A stretch of DNA of 5,998 bases from Candidatus Woesearchaeota archaeon (GTDB lineage Archaea; Nanobdellota; Nanobdellia; Woesearchaeales; ARS49). The first letter of the stretch is position 1. The number at the start of each line of letters is the position of its first letter. Location: the NCBI GenBank assembly GCA_016203265.1, contig JACQNB010000017.1, positions 1 to 5,998 of the forward strand, in the 5' to 3' direction. Made by a program: the position numbers and the translations under genes. This document shows positions 1-5,224 of this stretch, in pieces. The notes beneath the pieces are model-generated. The model was not told where the DNA came from and ran no database searches. It was given only the letters and a program-made list of their open reading frames with translations.

Positions 1-13
1 GAGTAACAGAAAT

Positions 14-26
14 AGTATATAAAGAT
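14..26. promoter_or_regulatory. TATA-like element near left edge
   Basis: The AT-rich core TATATAAAG (about 16-24) is close to an archaeal TATA box and is nearly symmetric, so it could act in either direction. Read on the minus strand (CTTTATATA) it would place a start site a few bases beyond the left edge, suggesting a minus-strand gene beginning just outside the window. Read on the plus strand it would start RNA near 46, which runs antisense into the 3' end of rnp4. The rest of 1-84 contains only a small inverted repeat (48-61) and no supported gene. Confidence 0.4.
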
Positions 27-47
27 ATTGGTGTTAAATAGGTAACG

Positions 48-61
48 CCTTCTAAGGAAGG
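48..61. repeat. Short inverted repeat (hairpin)
   Basis: CCTTC and GAAGG form a perfect 5-bp stem around the loop TAAG. It lies 24 bp beyond the rnp4 stop codon. It is not followed by a clear T-run on either strand, so a terminator role is not well supported. A stem this short can occur by chance. Confidence 0.3.
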
Positions 62-84
62 AATGTATGTTGTTGTTAATATAC

Positions 85-369
85 TTAACGGTATGGTTTC
101 CTGCGGATGTGCTTGCAGACCCGGCACAAGAAGACAACCTTGCCGTTTCTCGTTCGAATCCTGACCGTCGTACTGTTCCAATACGTGAGGCAGTGCTTGC
201 AGAACCGGTAGCGGAACTGTTCAGGCATCCGCACCTTAAACTTGGTCTGGATGGTCCTGGCCAGCTTGACTGCCCTATTTGCTGTTTTCTGATCTGCTTT
301 CGCCGCGTTCGAGAAAAGGATATGGATGCGCTCCAGCGCGCGTGTCTTGAGTTTGCTCTTATCCCCCAT
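85..369 (-). CDS. rnp4: Ribonuclease P protein component 4 (Rpp21/Rpr2 family)
   Basis: This 94-residue basic protein matches the archaeal RNase P subunit that, with the RNase P RNA and other proteins, removes the 5' leader from precursor tRNAs. Visible features are N-terminal basic, helix-forming sequence (about residues 5-45) and a C-terminal zinc ribbon with two CxxC knuckles, C57/C60 and C82/C85. The segment between them is rich in Arg and Lys (RIRTRNGK, 71-78), and the tail HIRRKPYR is typical of the family. In the known family the N-terminal helices contact Rpp29 and the zinc ribbon lies close to RNA. It is near the short end of the usual family length but looks intact. The ATG at 369 lies about 26 bp downstream of a TATA element and has no ribosome-binding site, consistent with a leaderless mRNA. 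Confidence 0.9.
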   Translation of the reverse strand: MGDKSKLKTRALERIHILFSNAAKADQKTANRAVKLARTIQTKFKVRMPEQFRYRFCKHCLTYWNSTTVRIRTRNGKVVFLCRVCKHIRRKPYR

Positions 370-388
370 GGATGGATTCAGGGTTGCC

Positions 389-400
389 GTATTTATATGT
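389..400 (-). promoter_or_regulatory. TATA box of rnp4
   Basis: On the minus strand this reads ACATATAAATAC, a good match to the archaeal TATA consensus. Its centre (about 395) is 26 bp from the A of the rnp4 ATG at 369, so transcription should begin at or next to the start codon. The element is roughly symmetric and might also serve the plus-strand gene at 464, with a start near 421. Confidence 0.65.
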
Positions 401-463
401 CTTTACCTGTCATGTGTTCTCCACGAGCAGAATACTCAAATAGTCGAACGTCTTTCTCCACCC

Positions 464-1180
464 ATGTTTTCGTTTTTGCGCAGACTGATGGGCGGCGAAG
501 AGGTCGAGCGGCAGAAATTGCGTTCGTGGCTCGTGGAACGAAAGATCGAGGACGCGTCCCTGCACGCGCTGGCCGGCCTTATCGAGCAAGCGCAGACGCC
601 GGATGTGCACGAACTCGAGCACATCCAAAAGGACTTTGACATTGCTGAACAACGCATCAAGGCGCTCGAACAAGACGCGCGCATGAACGAAGTCCAGGAC
701 GCGAAGCAGAAACTGCAAACGACGATTGAACATATCAGAACCGTCCGTGAACCTTTCCTGCAGGAATTCGAGACCCATCGCGCGCTATTGCAGGAAAAAC
801 TGTCGCAAGCGCCTGAACGCGAACTGCTCGAGTCTTATCTCGCAAAACCGATCGAAACGCTGGCGCGCGACCGCGACCTCGTCATCGTCACCTTCATCAA
901 CGGCCCCCGTTGGAACAAACAGCAGCTTGCGGCATTCCTGCGGCGCTATGGCACGTTGATGCTGCAGCAGGACACGCTCGTGAACCGCATCGCGTCGTAT
1001 CCGGTGTTCCATGAACTTTCGAATGTCCGCGCGCGGGTGCGGATGCTGCAGGAACAGCTGCAGAAGGCGCAACAGAAAGTCGACGCCGAACGGACGCGTC
1101 TGGAGCACGAACGCACGGTCGCGGAAGAGACGTTCTTGGCCCATCTGAAGACGTTCGGTCAGGAGATCAAACTCGTCTGA
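464..1180 (+). CDS. Coiled-coil protein of unknown function
   Basis: This 238-residue soluble, highly charged protein is not one I recognise. It begins with a short hydrophobic/basic patch (MFSFLRRLMGG). Residues about 45-115 and 185-230 are rich in Glu, Gln, Lys, Arg, Leu and Ala in heptad-like spacing, which suggests two long coiled coils. Between them, around 133-160, is a more globular stretch containing DRDLVIVTFINGPRWNK. No signal peptide, metal-binding motif or nucleotide-binding motif is visible. The ATG at 464 was chosen because residues upstream in the same frame (from 326 or 368) overlap the rnp4 promoter and read as unrelated sequence. No good ribosome-binding site precedes it, so the start is only moderately sure. 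Its 3' end overlaps the end of pgk, which is convergent, by 14 bp. It could be a structural or scaffold protein, but that is a guess. Confidence 0.75.
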   Translation: MFSFLRRLMGGEEVERQKLRSWLVERKIEDASLHALAGLIEQAQTPDVHELEHIQKDFDIAEQRIKALEQDARMNEVQDAKQKLQTTIEHIRTVREPFLQEFETHRALLQEKLSQAPERELLESYLAKPIETLARDRDLVIVTFINGPRWNKQQLAAFLRRYGTLMLQQDTLVNRIASYPVFHELSNVRARVRMLQEQLQKAQQKVDAERTRLEHERTVAEETFLAHLKTFGQEIKLV

Positions 1181-2339
1181 AACACGTGACGTTGTCTTCC
1201 AACGCCTTGATGCCGGGCAATGTTTTGCCTGCGAAAAAGTCCAATGACGCCCCTCCGCCCGTGGAGACGTACGTGAACTTGAATGGGCGTATGGCATCAG
1301 CCGTGTCGCCGCCGCCGATGATGGAGACTGCTTTTGATTGGGAGATGGTTGCTGCGAGCGCTTGCGTGCCTTTCGCGAACTGCTTTTTCTCGAACATGCC
1401 GACGGGCCCGTTCCACAGGACTGTTTTCGCGTTCTTGAGTATTTCCTGATAGATTGCGACGGTTTCAGGACCGATGTCCAAGCCCATCTCGTTCGTCGCG
1501 AATTCGTTCGCGTGCACGACCGTGCCTTCGTCATCCGGTGATTTCGCGACGACGCAATCGACCGGAAGGATGAGTTTGCGTTTGGTCTGGCTCAGGAGCT
1601 GTTTCGCGACGTTCACTTTTTCCAATTCCACCTTGCTCGTGCCAGTTTTCAAGCCCGATGCCCTGAAGAACGTGAACATCATCGCACCGCCGATGAGGAT
1701 GGCGTCGACCTTTTTCAGCAAGTTCCGGATGACCTCGATCTTGTCGCTTACCTTTGCGCCGCCCATGACCGCGATGTACGGATGCTTCGGATGATGCAGG
1801 AGCCTGTCCATCGTCTCGATTTCCTGTTGGAGCTGGAATCCCGCCGCGCTCGGCAGGTAGTGCGTGATGGCCTCGACGCTGGCGTGACTGCGATGCGAGA
1901 CGCTGAACGCGTCGTTGATGTACGCGTCAGCGAGGTCGGCCAATGCATGCGCGAACTTGTCGTCGTTCTGCTCCTCTTCCGCGTAGAACCTGAGGTTTTC
2001 CAAGAGACAGACATCGCCTTCCTTCAGCGCGTGGATCTTTTCCTCGACCTCGGGACCGATGACGTCGTCGCACTTCGTGACGTGATGGTTGAGGAGCCTG
2101 CCCAGGTGTTTCGCGATGTGGTCGAGGCGCAAGCCATCGCACACGCCATTCGGCCTGCCTAAGTGCGTCATCAGGATGACGACGCACTTCTGTTTCCGGA
2201 GATAATTGATGGTGGGAATGGCTGCCTTGATTCTTGTGTCGTCAGCGACGCTGCCGTTCGGTTTCAACGGCACGTTGAAGTCGACACGCACGAGCACTTT
2301 CTTGTGCTTGAGATGGAGATCCTTGATGGTACGGAACAT
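1167..2339 (-). CDS. pgk: Phosphoglycerate kinase, bacterial type
   Basis: This cytosolic enzyme transfers phosphate between 1,3-bisphosphoglycerate and ADP, giving 3-phosphoglycerate and ATP (reversible; glycolysis and gluconeogenesis). At 390 residues it is full length. Visible motifs are the N-terminal signature VLVRVDFNVP (15-24), substrate-binding THLGRP (58-63), ENLRFY (114-119) and NDAFSVSHRSHAS (142-154), the hinge-region MGGAKVSDK (192-200), and the nucleotide-binding WNGPVGMFE (309-317), GGGDTADA (342-349) and STGGGASLDF (359-368). RVDFNVP and HLGRP are the forms seen in bacteria and eukaryotes; typical archaeal PGKs have forms such as RVDxNSP and HQGRP, so horizontal origin is likely. 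The ATG at 2339 is preceded by AGAGG with a 4-nt spacer. The neighbouring membrane gene is divergent. The other glycolytic gene, gap, lies further upstream on the same strand. The C-terminal CFRRV tail overlaps the convergent coiled-coil gene. Confidence 0.97.
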   Translation of the reverse strand: MFRTIKDLHLKHKKVLVRVDFNVPLKPNGSVADDTRIKAAIPTINYLRKQKCVVILMTHLGRPNGVCDGLRLDHIAKHLGRLLNHHVTKCDDVIGPEVEEKIHALKEGDVCLLENLRFYAEEEQNDDKFAHALADLADAYINDAFSVSHRSHASVEAITHYLPSAAGFQLQQEIETMDRLLHHPKHPYIAVMGGAKVSDKIEVIRNLLKKVDAILIGGAMMFTFFRASGLKTGTSKVELEKVNVAKQLLSQTKRKLILPVDCVVAKSPDDEGTVVHANEFATNEMGLDIGPETVAIYQEILKNAKTVLWNGPVGMFEKKQFAKGTQALAATISQSKAVSIIGGGDTADAIRPFKFTYVSTGGGASLDFFAGKTLPGIKALEDNVTCFRRV

Positions 2340-2374
2340 GCGGCCTCTTTGCGGACGAAGAAGCGCGTTGGTTT

Positions 2375-2395
2375 AAGAGGGTTTCGAATCCTCTT
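2375..2395. promoter_or_regulatory. Imperfect palindrome, possible operator
   Basis: A 21-bp dyad has arms AAGAGG and CCTCTT separated by GTTTCGAAT. Inside the arms, two more pairs match and two are G-T opposed. It lies immediately beside the TATA element at 2396-2407. On the pgk side it occupies the space between TATA and the expected start site; on the membrane-gene side it sits just upstream of TATA. That is where an archaeal repressor or activator would bind. Being partly G-U compatible, it could instead fold as a hairpin in a pgk leader. The role is inferred from position and symmetry only. Confidence 0.45.
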
Positions 2396-2407
2396 GCTTT
2401 TTATATC
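2396..2407 (+). promoter_or_regulatory. TATA box of the membrane-protein gene, possibly shared with pgk
   Basis: The sequence GCTTTTTATATC is centred about 26 bp upstream of the ATG at 2429, which has no ribosome-binding site, so a leaderless transcript is expected. On the minus strand the same bases read GATATAAAAAGC, also a strong TATA element. It would start pgk RNA near 2376 and leave a leader of about 37 nt. A weaker alternative for pgk is CTTAAACC (2370-2377, minus strand). Confidence 0.55.
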
Positions 2408-2428
2408 CCTTCCTCATTCTCCTGCGCC

Positions 2429-2980
2429 ATGCGACGGCTGTTCAAATTCCAGTATCCGAAACTGGTGCTGCTGGTCATCGCCATCCTGTTGGCGTACTGG
2501 ATCTTCTCGCGTCCCGATATCACTGCGTCCATCGTCGCGTTGGGGGGGATGCAGTATCTCGGCATCTTCATCGCGGGACTGCTGTTCGCGTTCGGCTTCA
2601 CGACCCCGTTCGCGGTCGGGTTCTTTCTCATCGCCGCGCCGTCAAATCCTGTCCTTGCCGCGATGGTCGGGGGGCTCGGCGCGCTCATCTCTGATGTGGT
2701 CATCTTCGGCACCATCAAGCTCACGTTCATGGACGAATTCAGGCGCATCAAGCATTCGTGGGCGATACGTAGCATCGACCGCTTCCTGACGCATGGCGTC
2801 AACGGCAAGCTCCGCGTCTATCTCACCTACGCGTTCGCAGGCTTTGTCATCGCGTCGCCATTGCCTGATGAGCTCGGCGTCAGCCTGTTGGCGGGATTCT
2901 CGAAACTGCACCCCTTGAAGTTCGCGCTCATCAGTTACGCGTGCAACACCATCGGCATCCTGGTGATGCTGCTCCTCTAG
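2429..2980 (+). CDS. Multi-pass membrane protein, possibly VTT/DedA-like
   Basis: This 183-residue protein has hydrophobic segments at about residues 10-27, 31-56, 60-72, 75-98, 130-143 and 164-183, separated by a basic/acidic loop (100-128, containing MDEFRRIKHS). The Gly/Ala-rich stretch AAMVGGLGALISDVVIFG (77-94), together with SPLPDELGVSLLAGF (143-157) before a final helix, recalls the re-entrant-loop pattern of VTT/DedA membrane proteins, some of which move lipids. The match is by eye and weak, so the family is tentative and the substrate unknown. The ATG at 2429 fits a leaderless start from the TATA at 2396-2407. Its stop TAG shares the palindrome CTAG with the stop of the convergent mini-gene, a 4-bp overlap. 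Confidence 0.85.
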   Translation: MRRLFKFQYPKLVLLVIAILLAYWIFSRPDITASIVALGGMQYLGIFIAGLLFAFGFTTPFAVGFFLIAAPSNPVLAAMVGGLGALISDVVIFGTIKLTFMDEFRRIKHSWAIRSIDRFLTHGVNGKLRVYLTYAFAGFVIASPLPDELGVSLLAGFSKLHPLKFALISYACNTIGILVMLLL

Positions 2981-3111
2981 TTGCAGATGCAGTCCATCGG
3001 CAGATGGCCGCAGTGTGCGCAGCGTTTTTCCAACGTGACGTGGTGCTGGGGGCACTTGCCGGGGCGATGGTGGCGTTCTCCTGACGGACAGACGTAGACG
3101 AAACTGCTCAT
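2977..3111 (-). CDS. Cys/His-rich mini-protein, putative metal-binding
   Basis: This 44-residue protein has six Cys (8, 20, 31, 34, 41, 43) and six His (14, 15, 23, 24, 33, 36). The first half, YVCPSGERHHRPGKCPQH followed by VTLEK, resembles the heavy-metal-binding domain consensus YxCPMHP...PGxCPxCGMxL found at the ends of copper ATPases and in small metal proteins, but with several ligands changed. The second half has a CxxC (31/34) and a terminal CxC (41/43), enough to make one or two zinc sites. The ATG at 3111 was chosen because it overlaps the gap stop as ATGA and has GTGA 5 nt upstream; an in-frame ATG at 3159 would lie within gap. It is probably translated by coupling from the gap mRNA. 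Its function is unknown; metal binding is inferred from the Cys pattern. Confidence 0.75.
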   Translation of the reverse strand: MSSFVYVCPSGERHHRPGKCPQHHVTLEKRCAHCGHLPMDCICN

Positions 3112-4106
3112 GGTTTCACGATCCCGATGAGGTCGACGACTCTCGAAGCATAACCCCACTCGTTGTCATACCATCCTGAGACGCTGACAAAGATGCCGTC
3201 GATGACGAGCGTGCTTGCGCTGTCGAAGATGCAGCTGTGGGGATTCTTGATGATGTCCCTGCTCACCAACGGTTCGTCAGAATATTCCAGGATGCCTTTC
3301 ATGTGGTATTTCGAGACTTCGGAAAAGAGCCAGTTTATTTTTTCTGCCGTGGTCGGCTTCTTGACCGTGCACGAGAACTGCACGATGCTGCCATCCGGCG
3401 TCGGAACTCTCCACGCGATGCCGTTCAGCTTGCCCTTGAGCTCGGGAATGGTCTCTGCGACGGCTTGGGCCGCGCCGGTTGACGTGGGCACGATGTTTAT
3501 TGCGGCTGCTCGCGCTCTGCGCAAATCCTTGTGCGGCGCATCAACGAGTTTCTGGTCGGCCGTGTAGCTGTGCGCCGTGATCATGATGCCTCGTTCGACG
3601 CCGAAATTGTCATTCAGGACCTTGATCATGGGCGCGAGCCCGTTGGTCGTGCACGAGGCGTTGCTGATGATGTGATGTTTCTTCTTGTCGTACAGGTGCT
3701 CGTTGACGCCTTTCACAATCGTGATGTCGGGATTCTTGCAGGGTGCCGAGACGATGACTTTCTTCGCGCCCGCCTTGAGGTGCTGCGAAGCCCCGTCCTT
3801 GTCCGTGAAGAAACCCGTGCTCTCGATGACGACATCGATGTTGAGCTCTTTCCACGGCAGTCTTGTCGGGTCTTTCTCAGTCAACACCTTGAGCGTCTTG
3901 CCGTTGATGATGAGCGCGTCAGGCCTGTGTTCGATCGTGCCCTGGAATTTGCCGAATACGGAATCATATTTCAGAAGATGGGCTAACGTCTGCGTGTCCG
4001 TGAGGTCGTTGATGGCGACCCATTCGATGTTCTTGTTGTCGATGCCGGCTTGAAGCACTTGACGGCCGATTCTGCCAAAGCCATTGATAGCCACGCGGAT
4101 AGTCAT
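3108..4106 (-). CDS. gap: Glyceraldehyde-3-phosphate dehydrogenase, class I (bacterial type)
   Basis: This cytosolic enzyme oxidatively phosphorylates glyceraldehyde 3-phosphate to 1,3-bisphosphoglycerate with reduction of NAD(P), the step before PGK. The 332-residue length is normal. The Rossmann motif NGFGRIGR is at 8-15 and NDLTD at 33-37, whose Asp34 usually favours NAD. The catalytic Cys152 lies in SNASCTTN (148-155) and the catalytic His179 in ITAHSYT. PHKDLRRARAAA (191-202), the phosphate-site STGAA (209-213) and WYDNEWGY (312-319) are also present. This is the bacterial/eukaryotic class, not the class II enzyme usual in archaea. Residues 189-191 read DAP where NAD-specific Bacillus-type enzymes have DLP, so cofactor preference is uncertain. 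The ATG at 4106 is preferred over an in-frame ATG at 4127 because the signature starts at once and a TATA box sits 26 bp upstream. Confidence 0.97.
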   Translation of the reverse strand: MTIRVAINGFGRIGRQVLQAGIDNKNIEWVAINDLTDTQTLAHLLKYDSVFGKFQGTIEHRPDALIINGKTLKVLTEKDPTRLPWKELNIDVVIESTGFFTDKDGASQHLKAGAKKVIVSAPCKNPDITIVKGVNEHLYDKKKHHIISNASCTTNGLAPMIKVLNDNFGVERGIMITAHSYTADQKLVDAPHKDLRRARAAAINIVPTSTGAAQAVAETIPELKGKLNGIAWRVPTPDGSIVQFSCTVKKPTTAEKINWLFSEVSKYHMKGILEYSDEPLVSRDIIKNPHSCIFDSASTLVIDGIFVSVSGWYDNEWGYASRVVDLIGIVKP

Positions 4107-4126
4107 GCAGAAATAAGGCCAGGACA

Positions 4127-4138
4127 CGTATAAAAAAG
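4127..4138 (-). promoter_or_regulatory. TATA box of gap, with T-run
   Basis: The minus strand reads CTTTTTTATACG, a strong TATA element centred about 26 bp before the gap ATG at 4106, with no ribosome-binding site between. Transcription should start at or within a few bases of the ATG. The run of six T (4132-4137), 22 bp after the stop codon of the upstream ACT-like gene, could also act as an archaeal T-rich terminator for that gene. Confidence 0.65.
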
Positions 4139-4159
4139 AGCGTCACTATTGGGGAATGG

Positions 4160-4810
4160 TCAGGATTCCTTGCTCAGCTTCAGCAGGCTGTCATGCGCCT
4201 TGACCAAGTCCTTGTGCTTGACATAGATGAGGAATTCCGGCATGGAGACGATGAGCTCGTGGATGTTGATGTTGCTCAACGAGAGCTCGCTCGCGAGCCG
4301 GGCGATGACGCCTTTGGTCTGCGCCGCCTTTTCGTGCACGGTGACGCTCATCTCGCTCAGCTCGGATTCGATGCCCGCGATCTCTTCCTTGGTGAACAGG
4401 CCCTTGAACTCCTCGAGCTCATGCTGGTCGACGATGAGCTTGATGCCGTCCGTGCCGGTGACGATGCGCATGCCGTGATGGTTCTGGTGGCCGTTCGTCT
4501 TGCAGAAACGCCGGTGGAATTCGCCCGGCGAGATGTGCGTCGTGAGGACGGTCACGTTGTTCTTGGTCGAGATGTTCGCGTCCTGGAAGATGTGCAGCAA
4601 GGATTCTTCCTCCTCCTCGAACGTCTCATCGCTCTGGAAGCGCCGGATGGCCGAGATGATGCTGTCCAAGGATGAGCGCAAGTCATATTTCTTGATGAGA
4701 TATTTCGCCAGCGCGCGCATGTTGATGGTCTTGCGCGCCAAGTCCTTCTGGATGGCCAAATCTGACTGCAGTATCTTCCATACCTGTTGGTTCACACTGA
4801 GTGTCATCAT
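4160..4810 (-). CDS. ACT-domain-like protein with possible winged-helix N-terminus
   Basis: This is a 216-residue soluble protein. Residues about 10-60 form Leu/Ile-rich helices ending YLIKKYDLRSSLDSIISAIRRF, a pattern compatible with a winged helix-turn-helix. An acidic linker follows (E65-E69), then a middle region with a His/Cys cluster (H92, H99, C103, H108, H111, H112). The C-terminal part from about 150 (ELSEMSVTVHEKAAQTKGVI ... INIHELIVSMPEFLIYVKH) has the beta-alpha-beta-beta-alpha-beta look of an ACT regulatory domain, with the typical helix pairing 'GVIARLASELSLSNINI'. ACT domains usually bind small ligands such as amino acids. A transcriptional or allosteric regulator is plausible but not proven. 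The start at 4810 is fixed by GGGGGGAG with a 7-nt spacer; upstream in-frame codons overlap this site. It is followed by gap on the same strand after 53 bp. Confidence 0.8.
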   Translation of the reverse strand: MMTLSVNQQVWKILQSDLAIQKDLARKTINMRALAKYLIKKYDLRSSLDSIISAIRRFQSDETFEEEEESLLHIFQDANISTKNNVTVLTTHISPGEFHRRFCKTNGHQNHHGMRIVTGTDGIKLIVDQHELEEFKGLFTKEEIAGIESELSEMSVTVHEKAAQTKGVIARLASELSLSNINIHELIVSMPEFLIYVKHKDLVKAHDSLLKLSKES

Positions 4811-4817
4811 AGTCTCG

Positions 4818-4825
4818 CTCCCCCC
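4818..4825 (-). promoter_or_regulatory. Ribosome-binding site of the ACT-like gene
   Basis: On the minus strand GGGGGGAG ends 7 nt before the ATG at 4810 and contains GGAG, complementary to the archaeal 16S rRNA 3' end. It decides this start over the in-frame ATG at 4849. It also shows that this gene has a leader, unlike gap and rnp4. Confidence 0.65.
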
Positions 4826-4886
4826 GTGGAATGTCAGTTCTGCCTTCACTTATGGCGCTTATTGTGTCATGTCTCGAGGTATTCGG

Positions 4887-4898
4887 TCTATATAAGTA
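4887..4898. promoter_or_regulatory. Symmetric TATA box in divergent region
   Basis: TCTATATAAGTA contains TATATA (4889-4894) and can be read on both strands. On the minus strand it would start RNA for the ACT-like gene near 4866 and give a leader of about 55 nt, matching the presence of a ribosome-binding site. On the plus strand it would start RNA near 4918, upstream of the 82-residue gene. The surrounding 4811-4968 is AT-rich and appears non-coding. Confidence 0.5.
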
Positions 4899-4921
4899 TT
4901 TCGGAGCCATATTTGTCATAA

Positions 4922-4932
4922 TGTTTAAAAAG
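4922..4932 (+). promoter_or_regulatory. Probable TATA box of the 82-residue gene
   Basis: TGTTTAAAAAG is a TATA-like element whose centre (about 4927) predicts a start near 4953. That leaves a leader of about 16 nt, just long enough to contain the GGTGA at 4959-4963. It competes with the stronger TATATA at 4889 as the promoter of this gene. Confidence 0.4.
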
Positions 4933-4958
4933 AAAAACAGGATACAAAAGTGTATACT

Positions 4959-4963
4959 GGTGA
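4959..4963 (+). promoter_or_regulatory. Ribosome-binding site GGTGA
   Basis: GGTGA matches the archaeal Shine-Dalgarno GGAGGTGAT and ends 5 nt before the ATG at 4969. It decides that start over in-frame ATG codons at 4831 and 4921, which lie in or before the promoter elements. Confidence 0.6.
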
Positions 4964-4968
4964 GTGAA

Positions 4969-5217
4969 ATGACAAACGAAACATGGAACGGAACAGAATC
5001 AATTGTGGAACGGCCGCAGGAACGACCGTACACAGTCATGGTGCAGAGCGCGCCGCCCGTGGTCGGCGACACGCCGCTGGAACTGCGTTTCGAGACTGCG
5101 CAGCGCGGCATCGATCCCGCAACGCCGCGCAAACCGTACGAACCCGGCAAGGAACCGTTGTTCGCGAACCCGTTCTATGCCGATCCCGCCAAGAAGGACG
5201 CAAGCCACGCCCGATAA
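4969..5217 (+). CDS. Small proline-rich hypothetical protein
   Basis: This 82-residue protein is one I do not recognise. It contains 12 prolines, many charged residues and few long hydrophobic stretches, so much of it is probably disordered. A short central segment, TPLELRFETAQRGIDPATP (35-53), might fold or bind a partner. There are no cysteines, no membrane segments and no signal peptide. It has a ribosome-binding site, plausible promoters, and GC-rich third positions like its neighbours, which support a real gene. It stands alone on the plus strand between two minus-strand groups, ending 7 bp before the convergent two-helix membrane gene. Confidence 0.65.
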   Translation: MTNETWNGTESIVERPQERPYTVMVQSAPPVVGDTPLELRFETAQRGIDPATPRKPYEPGKEPLFANPFYADPAKKDASHAR

Positions 5218-5224
5218 GGCACCA

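Noticed and set aside
67..639. A 190-codon plus-strand frame beginning MLLLIYLTVW, with a signal-peptide-like start.
   Set aside because: It runs antisense through all of rnp4, which has clear family motifs, and then overlaps the coiled-coil gene in another frame. The composition looks like a shadow frame.
785..1534. A 249-codon minus-strand frame across the end of pgk and the coiled-coil gene.
   Set aside because: It is a shifted frame of pgk continuing antisense to the coiled-coil gene, with Ser/Arg/Thr-rich low-complexity composition.
2370..2400. The string GTTTCGAATCC resembles a tRNA T-arm.
   Set aside because: The stem and loop register is wrong by one base, no matching acceptor stem is present, and upstream bases would fall within the pgk coding region. 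It is better explained as a palindrome.
4831..4968. An in-frame upstream extension of the 82-residue protein with a hydrophobic stretch.
   Set aside because: It spans both TATA-like elements and the ribosome-binding site, and its base composition is AT-rich and unlike the coding parts of the window.
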